Assembly: GCA_964648115.1 (NCBI GenBank)
Contig: CAZYME010000020.1
Span: 1-46,116 of the forward strand
From: CAZYME01 sp964648115
GTDB lineage: Bacteria > Pseudomonadota > Gammaproteobacteria > Legionellales > Legionellaceae
Direction of reading: 5' to 3'
DNA length: 46,116 bases
Numbering within the stretch: the first letter of the stretch is position 1; each line of letters opens with the position of its first letter. Of this stretch, positions 8,352-16,909 are shown in pieces. The notes beneath the pieces were generated by a model. It had not been told where the DNA came from. It saw nothing but the letters and a program-made list of their open reading frames with translations, and did no database searches. The translations under genes and the position numbers were made by a program.

Positions 8352-9569
8352 TTAGGGTGCTGAGCTGTTACCTAACTCTTCAGTGTTGTCTGAAGGGTAC
8401 ATACAATTCATTTTAGAAATCTCCTTATAAATTATCATATGGTATTTTACAATTTTTACGATGTTAAATTCATTTTCAGCTAACTCTCGTCCTGCTAGCC
8501 CCATTGAATTTCTAAGCGCGGTATTTATGAGTAATCTATAAATAGCATCTGCAAGTGATAGATAGTCTTTCACCTTGACCAATAAGCCCGTTTTATTCGG
8601 AATAATTGCAGCACGACAACCGGGTACATCTGTTGTTATAACTGCTCGGCCACAAGCTGCAGCTTCCGCTAATACACGCGGTAAACCTTCGCGATACGAA
8701 GGAAGTACGACTAAATGTGCTTGGGAAAACAAGCGGGGAATATCTTCGCAATAACCAAGATATTCAATATCTTGAGCTTCCACCCATTTTTTCAATTGTT
8801 TTTCATCAATTGATGAAGGGTTGCCAGAATCCGGACGTCCGGCAAGCCAGAAGCGCGCGTTAACTTTTTTTGCGCGAAGTATTTGAGCTGCTTCGATGTA
8901 CTCAATGACTCCTTTATCCCGTAATAACCTTGCTGCCATTATCACAATGAGGGGAGATGTGTCTGGCTCTGGTAAATGGTTATATTGTGTAAGATCCACT
9001 CCTGAGCCTCGGATCAAACAACATTGATTTTCTTTAAGCGCTCCAATGTTAAGAAGCGTGTTTTTATCATCTTCATTTTGAAAAATAACTTTCAAATTTT
9101 TATGTCGAAATGCGATTCGGTATAAGTGGCTAATTACACGTCGTAGGAATCTTGCTTCAAAATATTGATCAATAAAAGCGTAACCTAGCCCGGGTATGGC
9201 GGCGACAACGGCGGGAGCGCGTGCGAAGCGTGCTGCGATGGATCCATAGATAACAGGTTTGATAGTAACCAGATGAACAATGTCTGGTTTTAGGCGCTTT
9301 ATAAGTCGATAAATGGCAAAAAGACTATTCAGCTCTAAAAAAATATTTCTTCCGCTACGAGATAGAGGGATAGGGTGGTATGAAAACCCCTCTTCATCAA
9401 TTTTTTTTGGTGCTATTGGCTCGCCAGTTGCAACGTGTATTTCGTAACCCGCGTTCCTAGCAGCAACGGCAATAGGTAAGCGGTGAGATACGAAATAGGT
9501 GGGTTCGTTTAAGATGAATAATAACCGCTTGGCTTTTCCATCCACGCTTGAAACATTAATACTGTCCAT
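8352..9569 (-). CDS. GT4-type glycosyltransferase
   Basis: About 405 residues with the two-domain GT-B layout. The N-terminal domain begins RLLFILNEPTYFVSHRLP. The C-terminal domain holds the EX7E motif (EGLPRVLAE) followed by ACGRAVITTDVPGCR, typical of retaining GT4 enzymes that use UDP- or GDP-sugars. The start is unsettled: the ATG at 9569 gives a 61-bp overlap with the end of asnB, an upstream ATG at 9614 would extend the overlap to 106 bp, and a GTG at 9545 would shorten it. None has a strong ribosome site, so translation may be coupled to asnB. It acts on the cytoplasmic face, probably adding a residue to a lipid-linked glycan. Confidence 0.85.
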   Translation of the reverse strand: MDSINVSSVDGKAKRLLFILNEPTYFVSHRLPIAVAARNAGYEIHVATGEPIAPKKIDEEGFSYHPIPLSRSGRNIFLELNSLFAIYRLIKRLKPDIVHLVTIKPVIYGSIAARFARAPAVVAAIPGLGYAFIDQYFEARFLRRVISHLYRIAFRHKNLKVIFQNEDDKNTLLNIGALKENQCCLIRGSGVDLTQYNHLPEPDTSPLIVIMAARLLRDKGVIEYIEAAQILRAKKVNARFWLAGRPDSGNPSSIDEKQLKKWVEAQDIEYLGYCEDIPRLFSQAHLVVLPSYREGLPRVLAEAAACGRAVITTDVPGCRAAIIPNKTGLLVKVKDYLSLADAIYRLLINTALRNSMGLAGRELAENEFNIVKIVKYHMIIYKEISKMNCMYPSDNTEELGNSSAP

Positions 9570-11452
9570 AGTTGATACTGCCAATTTCGTTTCCCTGATA
9601 AATGCTCTTTCCATTTTTCTAAAATAGGTTCGGGTTTTAAAATCCCTTGTTGCTCATTGCCTATTTTACTTAGCAGCTCTTCTGCCCACTCGCGTAAAGG
9701 TCCTCTCAACCAAGCGTCAAGCGGTACTCCAAATCCCATTTTAGGTCTTTCAAAAAGATGGGATGGAACGTATTTTGAGAGCACTTCACGTAATACCCAT
9801 TTGGTGGTGTGGTTGCGAACTTTCATATTTAACGGCAATTTCCACATCAATTCAACAAGATGGTGATCAAGATAAGGCGCTCTGCTTTCTAAACCAACAG
9901 ACATCGTTGCTCTGTCAACTTTTACCATAATATCATCAGGTAAATAAAATTGCGTGTCAGATATCATCATTTTTTCAATAAAATCCATTTCCTCAAGTTG
10001 ATGTAAAAGGATTTGAGTGTCACCGTTATTTTGTGGATACGTTTCTACAAGCTCATTTGTGTTATGCCATTGAGAAATAAGGTGTTGATAGAATTGATCT
10101 TGCGATTTTACCGTAAAAGTTGAAGCAAGCTTATGCAGTTTATCGCCAATCATGGGGTATTGTGCAAATTTCAATAATTGATCCCAACGTGTGGGCGACA
10201 CGGACAAGAGTAGTTTTCGAAGTATCAATCGTATAGGGTAGGGGAATAGAGCGATTTTTTTCCATACATTTTTACCCAACAGATAGCGATTATAGCCCCC
10301 AAATAATTCGTCTCCGCCATCCCCGGATAAACAAACGCTGACATGCTGTTTTGCGAGTTGTGAGATTAAAAAAGTGGGAATGGCGGAGGAATCTGCAAAA
10401 GGTTCGTCATAAATAGTTGGTAATTTAGGAATAACAGATAATGCTTGGGTAGCATCTACGTAGAGTTCTGTATGATCGGTTTTAAGGTGTTGGGCTATGG
10501 CTTTAGCATATTCAGCTTCATTATAAGTCTTATCATTAAAACCAATAGTAAATGTTTTAATCCGTGTAGCACTATTTGCTTGCATCAATGCGGTCACTAA
10601 TGATGAGTCAATGCCTCCTGAAAGAAGTGCTCCAATGGGAACATCAGAGAGCATCTGATTTCTGACGGTTGTATTTAGCAGCTCATCGATTCGGTGGATT
10701 GCATCGGCATCTGTAAGCATGAGGGGATTAGTAATGCCCTCTTCTGCTACTTGTGATGCCGACCAATAACGGGTAGGAGAGGGCAATACTCTGATATTAG
10801 AATGATTGATGGTTAAATAAGTGCCTGGGGTTAGTTTATAAATATTTTCATAGATAGAATGGGGCGCGGGTACATATCCGTATTGCAGAAAAAGCCCTAC
10901 ACTGGGGCGGGATATGGGGTTTTGAAAACCTGGGTATGAGCAAATGGCTTTGAGCTCTGAGCCAAATACAAATGCCCCATTCACTAATCCATAGTACAAG
11001 GGTTTTTCGCCGATTCGGTCCCGTGCTAAATGCAATGTTTTTGTTTGTTTGTCCCATAAGGCAAAAGCGAACATTCCTGAAATACTTTTTAGTGCTAGCT
11101 CGAGGCCATACTCAGAAATGAGGGCAAGGAGAACTTCTGTATCAGAGTGCCCGGTAAAGTTATAGCTTTTGGTTTGAAGTTGTTTTTTTAAATCTAGAAA
11201 ATTATAAATTTCACCGTTGTAGGCAATCACATAGCGTCCATTTTGTGAATGCATGGGTTGGGAGCCTGTGGAGGATAAATCTATGATGGAAAGACGTCGA
11301 TGGCCTAAGGCAACACCATCATCTTGATTTAACCAAATACCTTCGTCGTTCGGGCCTCGGTGTTTTAAACGATCAGTCATTCTAGAGATGACTGTTTTGG
11401 AGTCGTTTCTTCCATTGCTGGTGGTGTTAAAAAATCCTGTTATTCCACACAT
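9509..11452 (-). CDS. asnB: Asparagine synthase-type glutamine amidotransferase
   Basis: A 647-residue class II amidotransferase. The N-terminal nucleophile Cys follows Met1 (MCGITGFF), and the Ntn glutaminase domain contains RHRRLSI-like and YNGEIYN blocks. The synthetase domain carries the PP-loop SGGIDSS (about 278-284) and SGDGGDELFGGYNRY. The reaction is ATP-dependent amidation of a carboxylate using glutamine. Copies inside polysaccharide clusters often amidate a uronic acid rather than make free asparagine. A UDP-HexNAcA pathway is encoded 5 kb away on the same strand, so that role is plausible here, though asparagine synthesis is not excluded. Length and C-terminus (LMFQAW near the end) are normal. 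Confidence 0.9.
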   Translation of the reverse strand: MCGITGFFNTTSNGRNDSKTVISRMTDRLKHRGPNDEGIWLNQDDGVALGHRRLSIIDLSSTGSQPMHSQNGRYVIAYNGEIYNFLDLKKQLQTKSYNFTGHSDTEVLLALISEYGLELALKSISGMFAFALWDKQTKTLHLARDRIGEKPLYYGLVNGAFVFGSELKAICSYPGFQNPISRPSVGLFLQYGYVPAPHSIYENIYKLTPGTYLTINHSNIRVLPSPTRYWSASQVAEEGITNPLMLTDADAIHRIDELLNTTVRNQMLSDVPIGALLSGGIDSSLVTALMQANSATRIKTFTIGFNDKTYNEAEYAKAIAQHLKTDHTELYVDATQALSVIPKLPTIYDEPFADSSAIPTFLISQLAKQHVSVCLSGDGGDELFGGYNRYLLGKNVWKKIALFPYPIRLILRKLLLSVSPTRWDQLLKFAQYPMIGDKLHKLASTFTVKSQDQFYQHLISQWHNTNELVETYPQNNGDTQILLHQLEEMDFIEKMMISDTQFYLPDDIMVKVDRATMSVGLESRAPYLDHHLVELMWKLPLNMKVRNHTTKWVLREVLSKYVPSHLFERPKMGFGVPLDAWLRGPLREWAEELLSKIGNEQQGILKPEPILEKWKEHLSGKRNWQYQLWTVLMFQAWMEKPSGYYSS

Positions 11453-11496
11453 GGGGTATGCTCTTATTCAAGCTGCACAGTAAACTTGCCTTAGTT

Positions 11497-11613
11497 TTAT
11501 ATCTTTAGCATATCTATAACAGCTGCTTCTAAGGCGGGTAAATGTTGATCAATAATTTTCAGTTTTATGCAATCGATGATGTGATGAGCATATAGATGCC
11601 AATTTTTTTTCAT
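11497..11613 (-). pseudogene. Truncated HEPN (DUF86/HepT-like) fragment
   Basis: This 38-residue frame, KKNWHLYAHHIIDCIKLKII..., resembles only the first helix of HepT/DUF86 HEPN ribonucleases, which are normally 110-140 residues and carry the catalytic RxxxxH late in the chain. That active site is missing here. The ATG overlaps the stop of the upstream MNT gene (ATGA on the minus strand, 11610-11613), the usual arrangement of an MNT-HEPN pair. It is therefore a decayed toxin whose partner survives. Confidence 0.6.
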
Positions 11614-11900
11614 AGATTCTTTGCTTCCTTCAAAATTGCATCGCGAAGATGACGGTTTAGCTCATGCTCTGGCACAAGATCGACCTTTCTACCAGTTAGC
11701 TCCATCAATTGTTCACATAGTGGCATACGTTGCGTAAAAAAATCATATCCTTGAGGGAAATCCACAAGAAAATCAATATCACTGTCAGAGCGTTCATCGC
11801 CTCTTGCAACAGAACCAAAAACTCGTATTCTACGGGCGCCATATTTAGTTGCTAACGAAAGAATTTCTTTTTGTTTTGCATGTAGTTCTTGAAGTAACAT
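11610..11900 (-). CDS. MNT-domain nucleotidyltransferase (MntA-like antitoxin)
   Basis: A 96-residue minimal nucleotidyltransferase with the family signature GSVARGDERSDSDIDFLVDF: a GSxxxG motif followed by the DxD pair that binds metal and nucleotide. MntA proteins neutralise HEPN toxins by AMPylating them. Here the HEPN gene that overlaps its 3' end is cut to 38 residues, so the antitoxin is an orphan. It lies at the left edge of a patch of toxin-antitoxin and ATPase genes that splits the polysaccharide region. Confidence 0.85.
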   Translation of the reverse strand: MLLQELHAKQKEILSLATKYGARRIRVFGSVARGDERSDSDIDFLVDFPQGYDFFTQRMPLCEQLMELTGRKVDLVPEHELNRHLRDAILKEAKNL

Positions 11901-12013
11901 TGATGATACCCGATCAAAATTGTTAATCTAATTTTAACTGGCGATGAGTAGTTAGGCAATGTGATCTTAACTGGGATTCGTGAGGACGTCATTTTTTATT
12001 AAAAGGAAGCAGC

Positions 12014-12748
12014 ATGCTGGGTAAGCCTTTAAAAATTATTTCACTAAATATTGAAATGGATCGGCACATAGATCGCATTATTGCGTTTTTTGAAGCTCAG
12101 CAACCCGATGTGATTTTGCTGCAGGAAGTTTTAGATAAAAATAGAGTTAGGCTTGAGCAAGCAACAGGAATGACAGGTTTTTATACGGCTCAAAATATCT
12201 TATGTTCTGATAAGGCTGAGTCGCCAATTGGTTTGTTAACGCTTACTAAACTCCCTGTGGCCCAGCACTACAGTGTTTTTTATAAAGGTAACAGCGCGCC
12301 ACTTATTCCCATGAATACCTTAGAACCGGGAAAAATGGCGCGGGCAATTGCGGTTACGGAAGTTATTAAAGACGCACAGCGTTATTGCTTAGTAAACACA
12401 CATTTTACTTGGTCGCCTAATGCGCAACCTTCCGAAGAGCAACATAGGGATTTAAAAGTTTTATTACAAGTTCTTGCTAAAATTCCTGAGTTTATTCTGT
12501 GTGGGGACTTTAACGCTCCTCGCGGCACAGCTATTTTTGATATTTTAGCCTCCAAATACAAAGATAATATTCCACCGGAAGTGACTACAACAATTGATAA
12601 AAAATTTCACCGAAAGGGAGACTTAGGTATTGTTATTGATGGAGTATTTACCACTCCAAAATATAATGTGGAAGATATTAGGGTTGTCGATAATGTAAGT
12701 GACCATTGTGCAGTGATAATGCTGGCAAGCTTAAAATTTACTATTTAG
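12014..12748 (+). CDS. Endonuclease/exonuclease/phosphatase family protein
   Basis: A 244-residue metal-dependent phosphodiesterase of the EEP fold. The catalytic series is visible in order: SLNIEM (Asn), LLQEV (metal-binding Glu), LVNTHF (His), CGDFNAP (Asp and Asn) and SDHCAV (general-base His). The family includes DNases, nucleases acting on damaged ends, and lipid phosphodiesterases, so the substrate cannot be assigned. There is no signal peptide, so it is probably cytoplasmic. AAAGGAAG (12001-12008) lies just before the ATG at 12014. It is a plus-strand gene among minus-strand neighbours and was probably acquired separately. Confidence 0.82.
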   Translation: MLGKPLKIISLNIEMDRHIDRIIAFFEAQQPDVILLQEVLDKNRVRLEQATGMTGFYTAQNILCSDKAESPIGLLTLTKLPVAQHYSVFYKGNSAPLIPMNTLEPGKMARAIAVTEVIKDAQRYCLVNTHFTWSPNAQPSEEQHRDLKVLLQVLAKIPEFILCGDFNAPRGTAIFDILASKYKDNIPPEVTTTIDKKFHRKGDLGIVIDGVFTTPKYNVEDIRVVDNVSDHCAVIMLASLKFTI

Positions 12749-12790
12749 ACGAAATGCGACCATATTTCCAAATTGACGTTTAACACATTG

Positions 12791-12816
12791 ACAGTACACC
12801 TGAATAGGTGTGCTGT
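12791..12816. promoter_or_regulatory. Inverted repeat upstream of the higBA-like pair
   Basis: ACAGTACACCT and AGGTGTGCTGT form an 11-bp dyad with a 4-nt spacer (one G-T mismatch), ending 20 bp before the GTG of the HigB-like frame. No T-run follows, so it is a poor terminator. Position and symmetry fit an operator for the HTH antitoxin, since such modules are usually autoregulated. This is inference. Confidence 0.35.
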
Positions 12817-12835
12817 TGAAATAAAGAGTATTATT

Positions 12836-13117
12836 GTGATAACAAAAGTTCAAATTACAAAAAATGCGTTGAAGGATTTATAAAGAGCGCCTCAGTATCT
12901 TCAGGAAAAATTTCGTGCTTGGTTAGTTGCGGTAAGCAAAGTGGGTTTAGAAGAAACCAGGAAGCGCCCTGGTTGGCATGATGAGCCTCTTTTAGGAGAT
13001 CGAAAAGGACAGCGTTCTATTCGTTTAAATAAGCAATGGCGCGCCATTTATATAATTAAAAGTAATGGAACAATTGAATGTGTTGAAGTTACGGAGGTCA
13101 TGCCCCATGAATACTAA
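12836..13117 (+). pseudogene. HigB/RelE-superfamily toxin with internal stop codon
   Basis: Read from the GTG at 12836, the frame spells a HigB-like mRNA interferase: ITKVQITKNALKDL, then TAA at 12881, then on in the same frame through RKRPGWHDEPLLGDRKGQR, SIRLNKQWRAIYII and EVTEVMPHEY to TAA at 13115. The block HDEPL...GQRSIRL...WRAIY is characteristic of this toxin group. The stop at codon 16 replaces an internal residue, and no start codon with a ribosome site lies soon after it. The toxin therefore looks inactivated while everything downstream is conserved, suggesting a recent lesion. It overlaps the antitoxin start by 11 bp. Confidence 0.75.
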
Positions 13118-13424
13118 ATCAAATACATTAAATGCGTTAGATGCAACCAAAGATATTTGGAATGATATGACTTTTGGTGGGTTAGTTCATTCTCTGCGGA
13201 TAAGTGATGAAATTACTCAAGTTGAATTAGCCAAGAGAGTAGGGGTTTCTAAGCAATTTCTTAGTGATGTTGAGCATAATAGAAAAGACGTAGGAATTGC
13301 ATTTGCTAAAAAGATATCTGATGCTTTAGGTTATTCTATAGAGCCATTAATTGAGCTATTGATAAGAGATCAATTAAGACGGCAACACCTTAATTATATA
13401 GTAGAGCTTAAACAGGTTTCTTAG
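13107..13424 (+). CDS. HTH (Xre/Cro) antitoxin, HigA-like
   Basis: A 105-residue protein with a helix-turn-helix at about residues 30-75 (QVELAKRVGVSKQFLSDVEH) of the Cro/C1 type. It starts inside the end of the HigB-like frame (ATG 13107, toxin stop 13115-13117), with ACGGAGG (13091-13097) as its ribosome site, so translational coupling to the toxin is expected. A longer frame from 13065 would run through the toxin gene and is less likely. The role would be to bind the toxin and repress its own operon. The toxin is interrupted, so this may now be a free-standing regulator. Confidence 0.82.
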   Translation: MNTKSNTLNALDATKDIWNDMTFGGLVHSLRISDEITQVELAKRVGVSKQFLSDVEHNRKDVGIAFAKKISDALGYSIEPLIELLIRDQLRRQHLNYIVELKQVS

Positions 13425-13439
13425 TTTAATAAAGAAACC
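13415..13439. terminator. Weak bidirectional terminator-like dyad
   Basis: GGTTTCTT and AAAGAAACC form a dyad across the two convergent stop codons (13424 plus, 13426 minus). It is AT-rich with no long T-run, so at most a weak terminator shared by the antitoxin and ATPase genes. Confidence 0.3.
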
Positions 13440-14676
13440 CAAATAGCCATAGAGGGATTTTGTTACTGATGCCGTGCTCAATATCATCACAGCCTAAAAA
13501 GGCATGGTTTAGGTCTTGAATTTGCAAAGAATCTTTTTTTCGGCCACCAATCTCAAATGTCCATTGATTATCAATCATGAAATCGCCTTGCATTGGGATG
13601 GTGACTGTGTGCTGGTATGACAACATGCTTAAAAAAAATAGCTCTCTTAATGTGCCTGGATTTGGATTCATCGGGCATAAAGCATGCATTTGATTGGGGT
13701 TATCTAGGTAAATTTTTTCAGGGCTTTCTAGCTTTCGAAGCTTCGGTGATGCCTTCATACATAATCGGATAAGTGAGCAGTCACTTAGATAATGCAGATA
13801 GGTTTTTAACGTTCGCTCATCTCCTATATCTAGCAGATTTTTTAATTTACTTAGGTTCGCTGTAAAAGGAACGCTGTCAGCAATGAATGACATGAGCTGT
13901 TTGATTTTTCGGATTGAATGTCCAGTTAAAGCAGGGTAAATAGTTGGGAGATCAGAATCTAATGCATAATGTAAATTTTGCTCCAGGGTAATAAAATACA
14001 TTCCAGGATCGTTAAATTGACGGTAATAGGGGTAATAGCCAAATTGAAGGTATTTTTTAAATTCAAGTAAAATTTTTAATTGATTAGGGTCAATTAATTT
14101 TAAAATAGCATGGGTGATTTCTACATGATTTTTTAGTAGGTCGGCTAGAGGAAAAGAAGGGAGCGTTAATTGATGTTGTAATTCAAGGTATTCTCTAAAG
14201 GAATATCCAGGCATCAAGCTTATGACAGCCCTTCTTGATAAATCATGTGTTCCTTTTCGAATTTCCAGTGCTGAGCTGCCTGATGCTATGATTGCGAGGT
14301 TGGGGAACGTATCAAATATGCTTTTTAACTCTTTGGACCAGTGGGGGTATTGGTGGATTTCGTCAAAGGCAATTAATTTGCCCCCCATCTGATAAAAAGA
14401 CTCTGCAATATCATACAGGGATCCTTTCCCGATTAAAAAATGATCCATTGGAACATACATAATCTCCGTGCTTAATGGATTATTGTTGGCTGCCTCCAAG
14501 AGCTTTTGGATCAAAAAAGTAGTTTTTCCAACCCCACGTTGCCCGATTAAAACCCCAAGCCTCGATCGCATGAAATCCTGTAGGATAAGGCGTTGATATG
14601 GTTGATTATGGATTTCTAAAAAACGACGGCTTAATAAATATAAGTCGTTAAGCAAGAGATGTTTAGCATTTTCCAC
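13426..14676 (-). CDS. AAA ATPase with DUF4143-type C-terminus
   Basis: A 416-residue protein. Walker A is GQRGVGKTT (about 39-47), the Walker B-like acidic motif is LIAFDEIHQ, and a sensor-type SGSSALE follows, then LSRRAVISLMPGYSFREYL. This combination is typical of the AAA_14/DUF4143 ATPases, which are widespread, often in accessory regions, and of unknown function. The C-terminal half fits DUF4143, with a restriction-endonuclease-like fold suspected in the family. It ends one base from the convergent HTH antitoxin gene. Its placement within a toxin-antitoxin patch hints at a defence or mobile role, but the sequence alone does not prove it. Confidence 0.8.
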   Translation of the reverse strand: MENAKHLLLNDLYLLSRRFLEIHNQPYQRLILQDFMRSRLGVLIGQRGVGKTTFLIQKLLEAANNNPLSTEIMYVPMDHFLIGKGSLYDIAESFYQMGGKLIAFDEIHQYPHWSKELKSIFDTFPNLAIIASGSSALEIRKGTHDLSRRAVISLMPGYSFREYLELQHQLTLPSFPLADLLKNHVEITHAILKLIDPNQLKILLEFKKYLQFGYYPYYRQFNDPGMYFITLEQNLHYALDSDLPTIYPALTGHSIRKIKQLMSFIADSVPFTANLSKLKNLLDIGDERTLKTYLHYLSDCSLIRLCMKASPKLRKLESPEKIYLDNPNQMHALCPMNPNPGTLRELFFLSMLSYQHTVTIPMQGDFMIDNQWTFEIGGRKKDSLQIQDLNHAFLGCDDIEHGISNKIPLWLFGFLY

Positions 14677-14728
14677 GGAATATGCCTTAATTTAATTTGG
14701 TATTTAAATACTAATATAGATGATATTT

Positions 14729-14748
14729 ATTAGGAATGCGATCCTAAT
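14729..14748. promoter_or_regulatory. Short dyad upstream of the ATPase gene
   Basis: ATTAGGA-atgcga-TCCTAAT is a 7-bp perfect inverted repeat set in AT-rich sequence, about 50 bp upstream of the minus-strand ATPase start and just 5' of position 14764, where the GT4 gene ends. It could be an operator or a weak terminator of the GT4 gene. Confidence 0.25.
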
Positions 14749-14763
14749 ATTATTTGTCTATAT

Positions 14764-15879
14764 TTATCGTGCATAAATGTCGTTCATTTTCGTTTGGTTC
14801 TTTTCCATAGAATATCGCTTTTCTACTCTATTCCTCGCCAAAGCGCCCAGCTGTCGTCGTTCACTTTCGGATTTATTAAGCATTGCGAGGGCTGCTGCTG
14901 CTATTTGTTTGGGATCCTCACTAGGAATAAGGAGGCCAGTGTTGCCTATTATTTCGCGTACTTCGCCAACATCGGTGGCAATGCAAGGTAACTCACATAA
15001 CATGGCTTCGGCTAAGCTGTTGGGAAAGGCTTCTGTTTTAGATGTTAAAACAAAAATGTCTAACGCATTAAGATAAGCAGCTGAATTATCCACACCATCA
15101 ATTAAAATAACACGGTCTTGGTGGTCTAGAGTACTTATCATAGCTGTAAGGGCAGGATTATCATAATGGCAACCGGGTCCGCACAAGACGAAATAGATAT
15201 TTTGGTGTACCTTACATACGGCATCAATTGCTTGGATGAGACTGGGATAATCTTTATCTTTGTGAAATCTTGCTAATGAACCAATCAGGATGGCATCATG
15301 TGGTAGCTGGGTATTTCCGATTTTCTGTAGAAGAGTTTTGCCCTTATTTGACGAAAATCTTGCTGTATCAAAACCATTAGGAATCACCTGCATTTTTTTA
15401 GGGTTATAACCTATTCGGCGATGATTATTTGCTGCGATTTGTGAATTTGTAATAATAAAATCAGGAATAATCCATGAAAGTAATGCACATAATTTTTGTA
15501 TTACTTTTGTAGATTTTTTAAGTCCAACTCCTTCACATCTAATCCCCCATATGATCTTTTTTACGCCGCAAAATCGCGCACTTACCCCACCAATCAAGTC
15601 AGAATGGTATAACCAAGTTTGCACAATATCGGGTTTGATTTGCCTTAACAAAATGCCGAGTTGATAAAATGTTTTTATAATAGAGGTTTTTTTGATAGTC
15701 AGATAATAAACGGGGATTTTGAGCTCTTTGATAAGGGTCGAGTAATACCCCTCTTTGCCTAGAACAATAACAGAAAACGTGTATTCAGAAGAATTCATAG
15801 CACAAAGCAAACGATATAGTGCGGTTTCAGTGCCACCCATATCAAGGCTATTAATAATATGAATTACTTTTTTTTTCAT
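14764..15879 (-). CDS. GT4-type glycosyltransferase
   Basis: A 371-residue GT-B enzyme. It opens with KKVIHIINSLDMGGTETAL, the acceptor-side glycine loop of GT4 enzymes, and carries the EX7E motif EAFPNSLAE followed by CELPCIATDVGE. The ATG at 15879 overlaps the stop of the upstream epimerase gene (ATGA), so it is the third gene of a tviB-tviC-GT4 operon; a start seven codons upstream is less likely. Its donor is plausibly the UDP-HexNAcA made by the two enzymes encoded before it, but specificity cannot be read. Confidence 0.87.
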   Translation of the reverse strand: MKKKVIHIINSLDMGGTETALYRLLCAMNSSEYTFSVIVLGKEGYYSTLIKELKIPVYYLTIKKTSIIKTFYQLGILLRQIKPDIVQTWLYHSDLIGGVSARFCGVKKIIWGIRCEGVGLKKSTKVIQKLCALLSWIIPDFIITNSQIAANNHRRIGYNPKKMQVIPNGFDTARFSSNKGKTLLQKIGNTQLPHDAILIGSLARFHKDKDYPSLIQAIDAVCKVHQNIYFVLCGPGCHYDNPALTAMISTLDHQDRVILIDGVDNSAAYLNALDIFVLTSKTEAFPNSLAEAMLCELPCIATDVGEVREIIGNTGLLIPSEDPKQIAAAALAMLNKSESERRQLGALARNRVEKRYSMEKNQTKMNDIYAR

Positions 15880-16901
15880 ACGACATGCTCGACGTACCAC
15901 AACATTGCTTTCTCAATACCCGCATTAATTTTAAATTGTGGCTCATAGCCTAAGTTTTTTGCGGCTTTACTGATGTCGGCTTGGGAATGTTGTACATCGC
16001 CTGGGCGAAAATCTCGGTATACGGGTGAACGTTCGTAAAGAATGCCATGTGTAGCCAAAGCTTGTTTTAAATAAACAAATAATTGATTCAAGCTAGTGGT
16101 GTCATTTAATGCAACATTGTATACATTATTTTTAGCAGCATCCTCAGCGGTGGCAGCTAAGATATTTGCTTCGATCACATTTTCTATAAAACAAAAATCC
16201 CGACTGGTTTCACCGGTGCCATTAATATAGATCTCTTCATCTCGAATCATAGATGAAATCCATGTAGGTATGACGGCTGCATATGCGCCATGCCGGTTTT
16301 GTCGTTGACCAAATACATTAAAATAACGTAGCCCGATTGTTTTGAAATCATAAGTTTCAGCAAATACGTTGGCATACAACTCATTGACATATTTTGTCAC
16401 GGCATAAGGAGACAAAGGCTTACCAATTCGCTCCTCGATTTTGGGGAGGGCTGTGTGATCCCCATATGTGGAGCTGGAGCCTGCATAAGTGAAACTTTGG
16501 ACGTTGGCGTCACGGGCTGCAACCAACATATTTAAAAAGCCAGAAATGTTAGCAGAATTGCTCGTGAGGGGGTCGTTGATAGATCGAGGGACGGAGCCTA
16601 ATGCAGCTTGATGTAGGACATAATCAACACCTTCACATACTGTTTGGCAATCTTCTAAAATCCGAATATCACCTTCTATAAAAAAAAGATTGGACCACCG
16701 TTTTGAGCCTACTTTAGCTTGAATTTCATCTAAATTAGATTGAAAACCGGTTGCGAAATTATCTATACCAACGACAAACTGATCATTTGATAATAAAAAC
16801 TCGACTAGGTTTGATCCAATGAATCCCGCAGCGCCAGTTACCAACCAGCGTTTGGGCGTTTGTCGCAGTTCTTTTAGGGTTAATTCCAATCGTCTTGGCA
16901 T
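15876..16901 (-). CDS. tviC: UDP-HexNAc(A) 4-epimerase, TviC/WbpP type
   Basis: A 341-residue extended SDR. The NAD-binding GAAGFIG is at 23-29, SSSTYG supplies the catalytic Ser/Thr, and Y166-x3-K170 is within SPYAVTKYV. The N-terminal extension before the Rossmann fold and blocks such as HQAALGSVPRSI and TSRDFCFIENV match the TviC/WbpP group, which acts on N-acetylated UDP-sugars rather than UDP-glucose. With the dehydrogenase encoded upstream it should yield UDP-N-acetylgalactosaminuronic acid. Only 8 bp separate it from that gene, with AAGG before the ATG. Whether epimerisation comes before or after oxidation is not decidable here. Confidence 0.88.
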   Translation of the reverse strand: MPRRLELTLKELRQTPKRWLVTGAAGFIGSNLVEFLLSNDQFVVGIDNFATGFQSNLDEIQAKVGSKRWSNLFFIEGDIRILEDCQTVCEGVDYVLHQAALGSVPRSINDPLTSNSANISGFLNMLVAARDANVQSFTYAGSSSTYGDHTALPKIEERIGKPLSPYAVTKYVNELYANVFAETYDFKTIGLRYFNVFGQRQNRHGAYAAVIPTWISSMIRDEEIYINGTGETSRDFCFIENVIEANILAATAEDAAKNNVYNVALNDTTSLNQLFVYLKQALATHGILYERSPVYRDFRPGDVQHSQADISKAAKNLGYEPQFKINAGIEKAMLWYVEHVV

Positions 16902-16909
16902 AGCTAACC

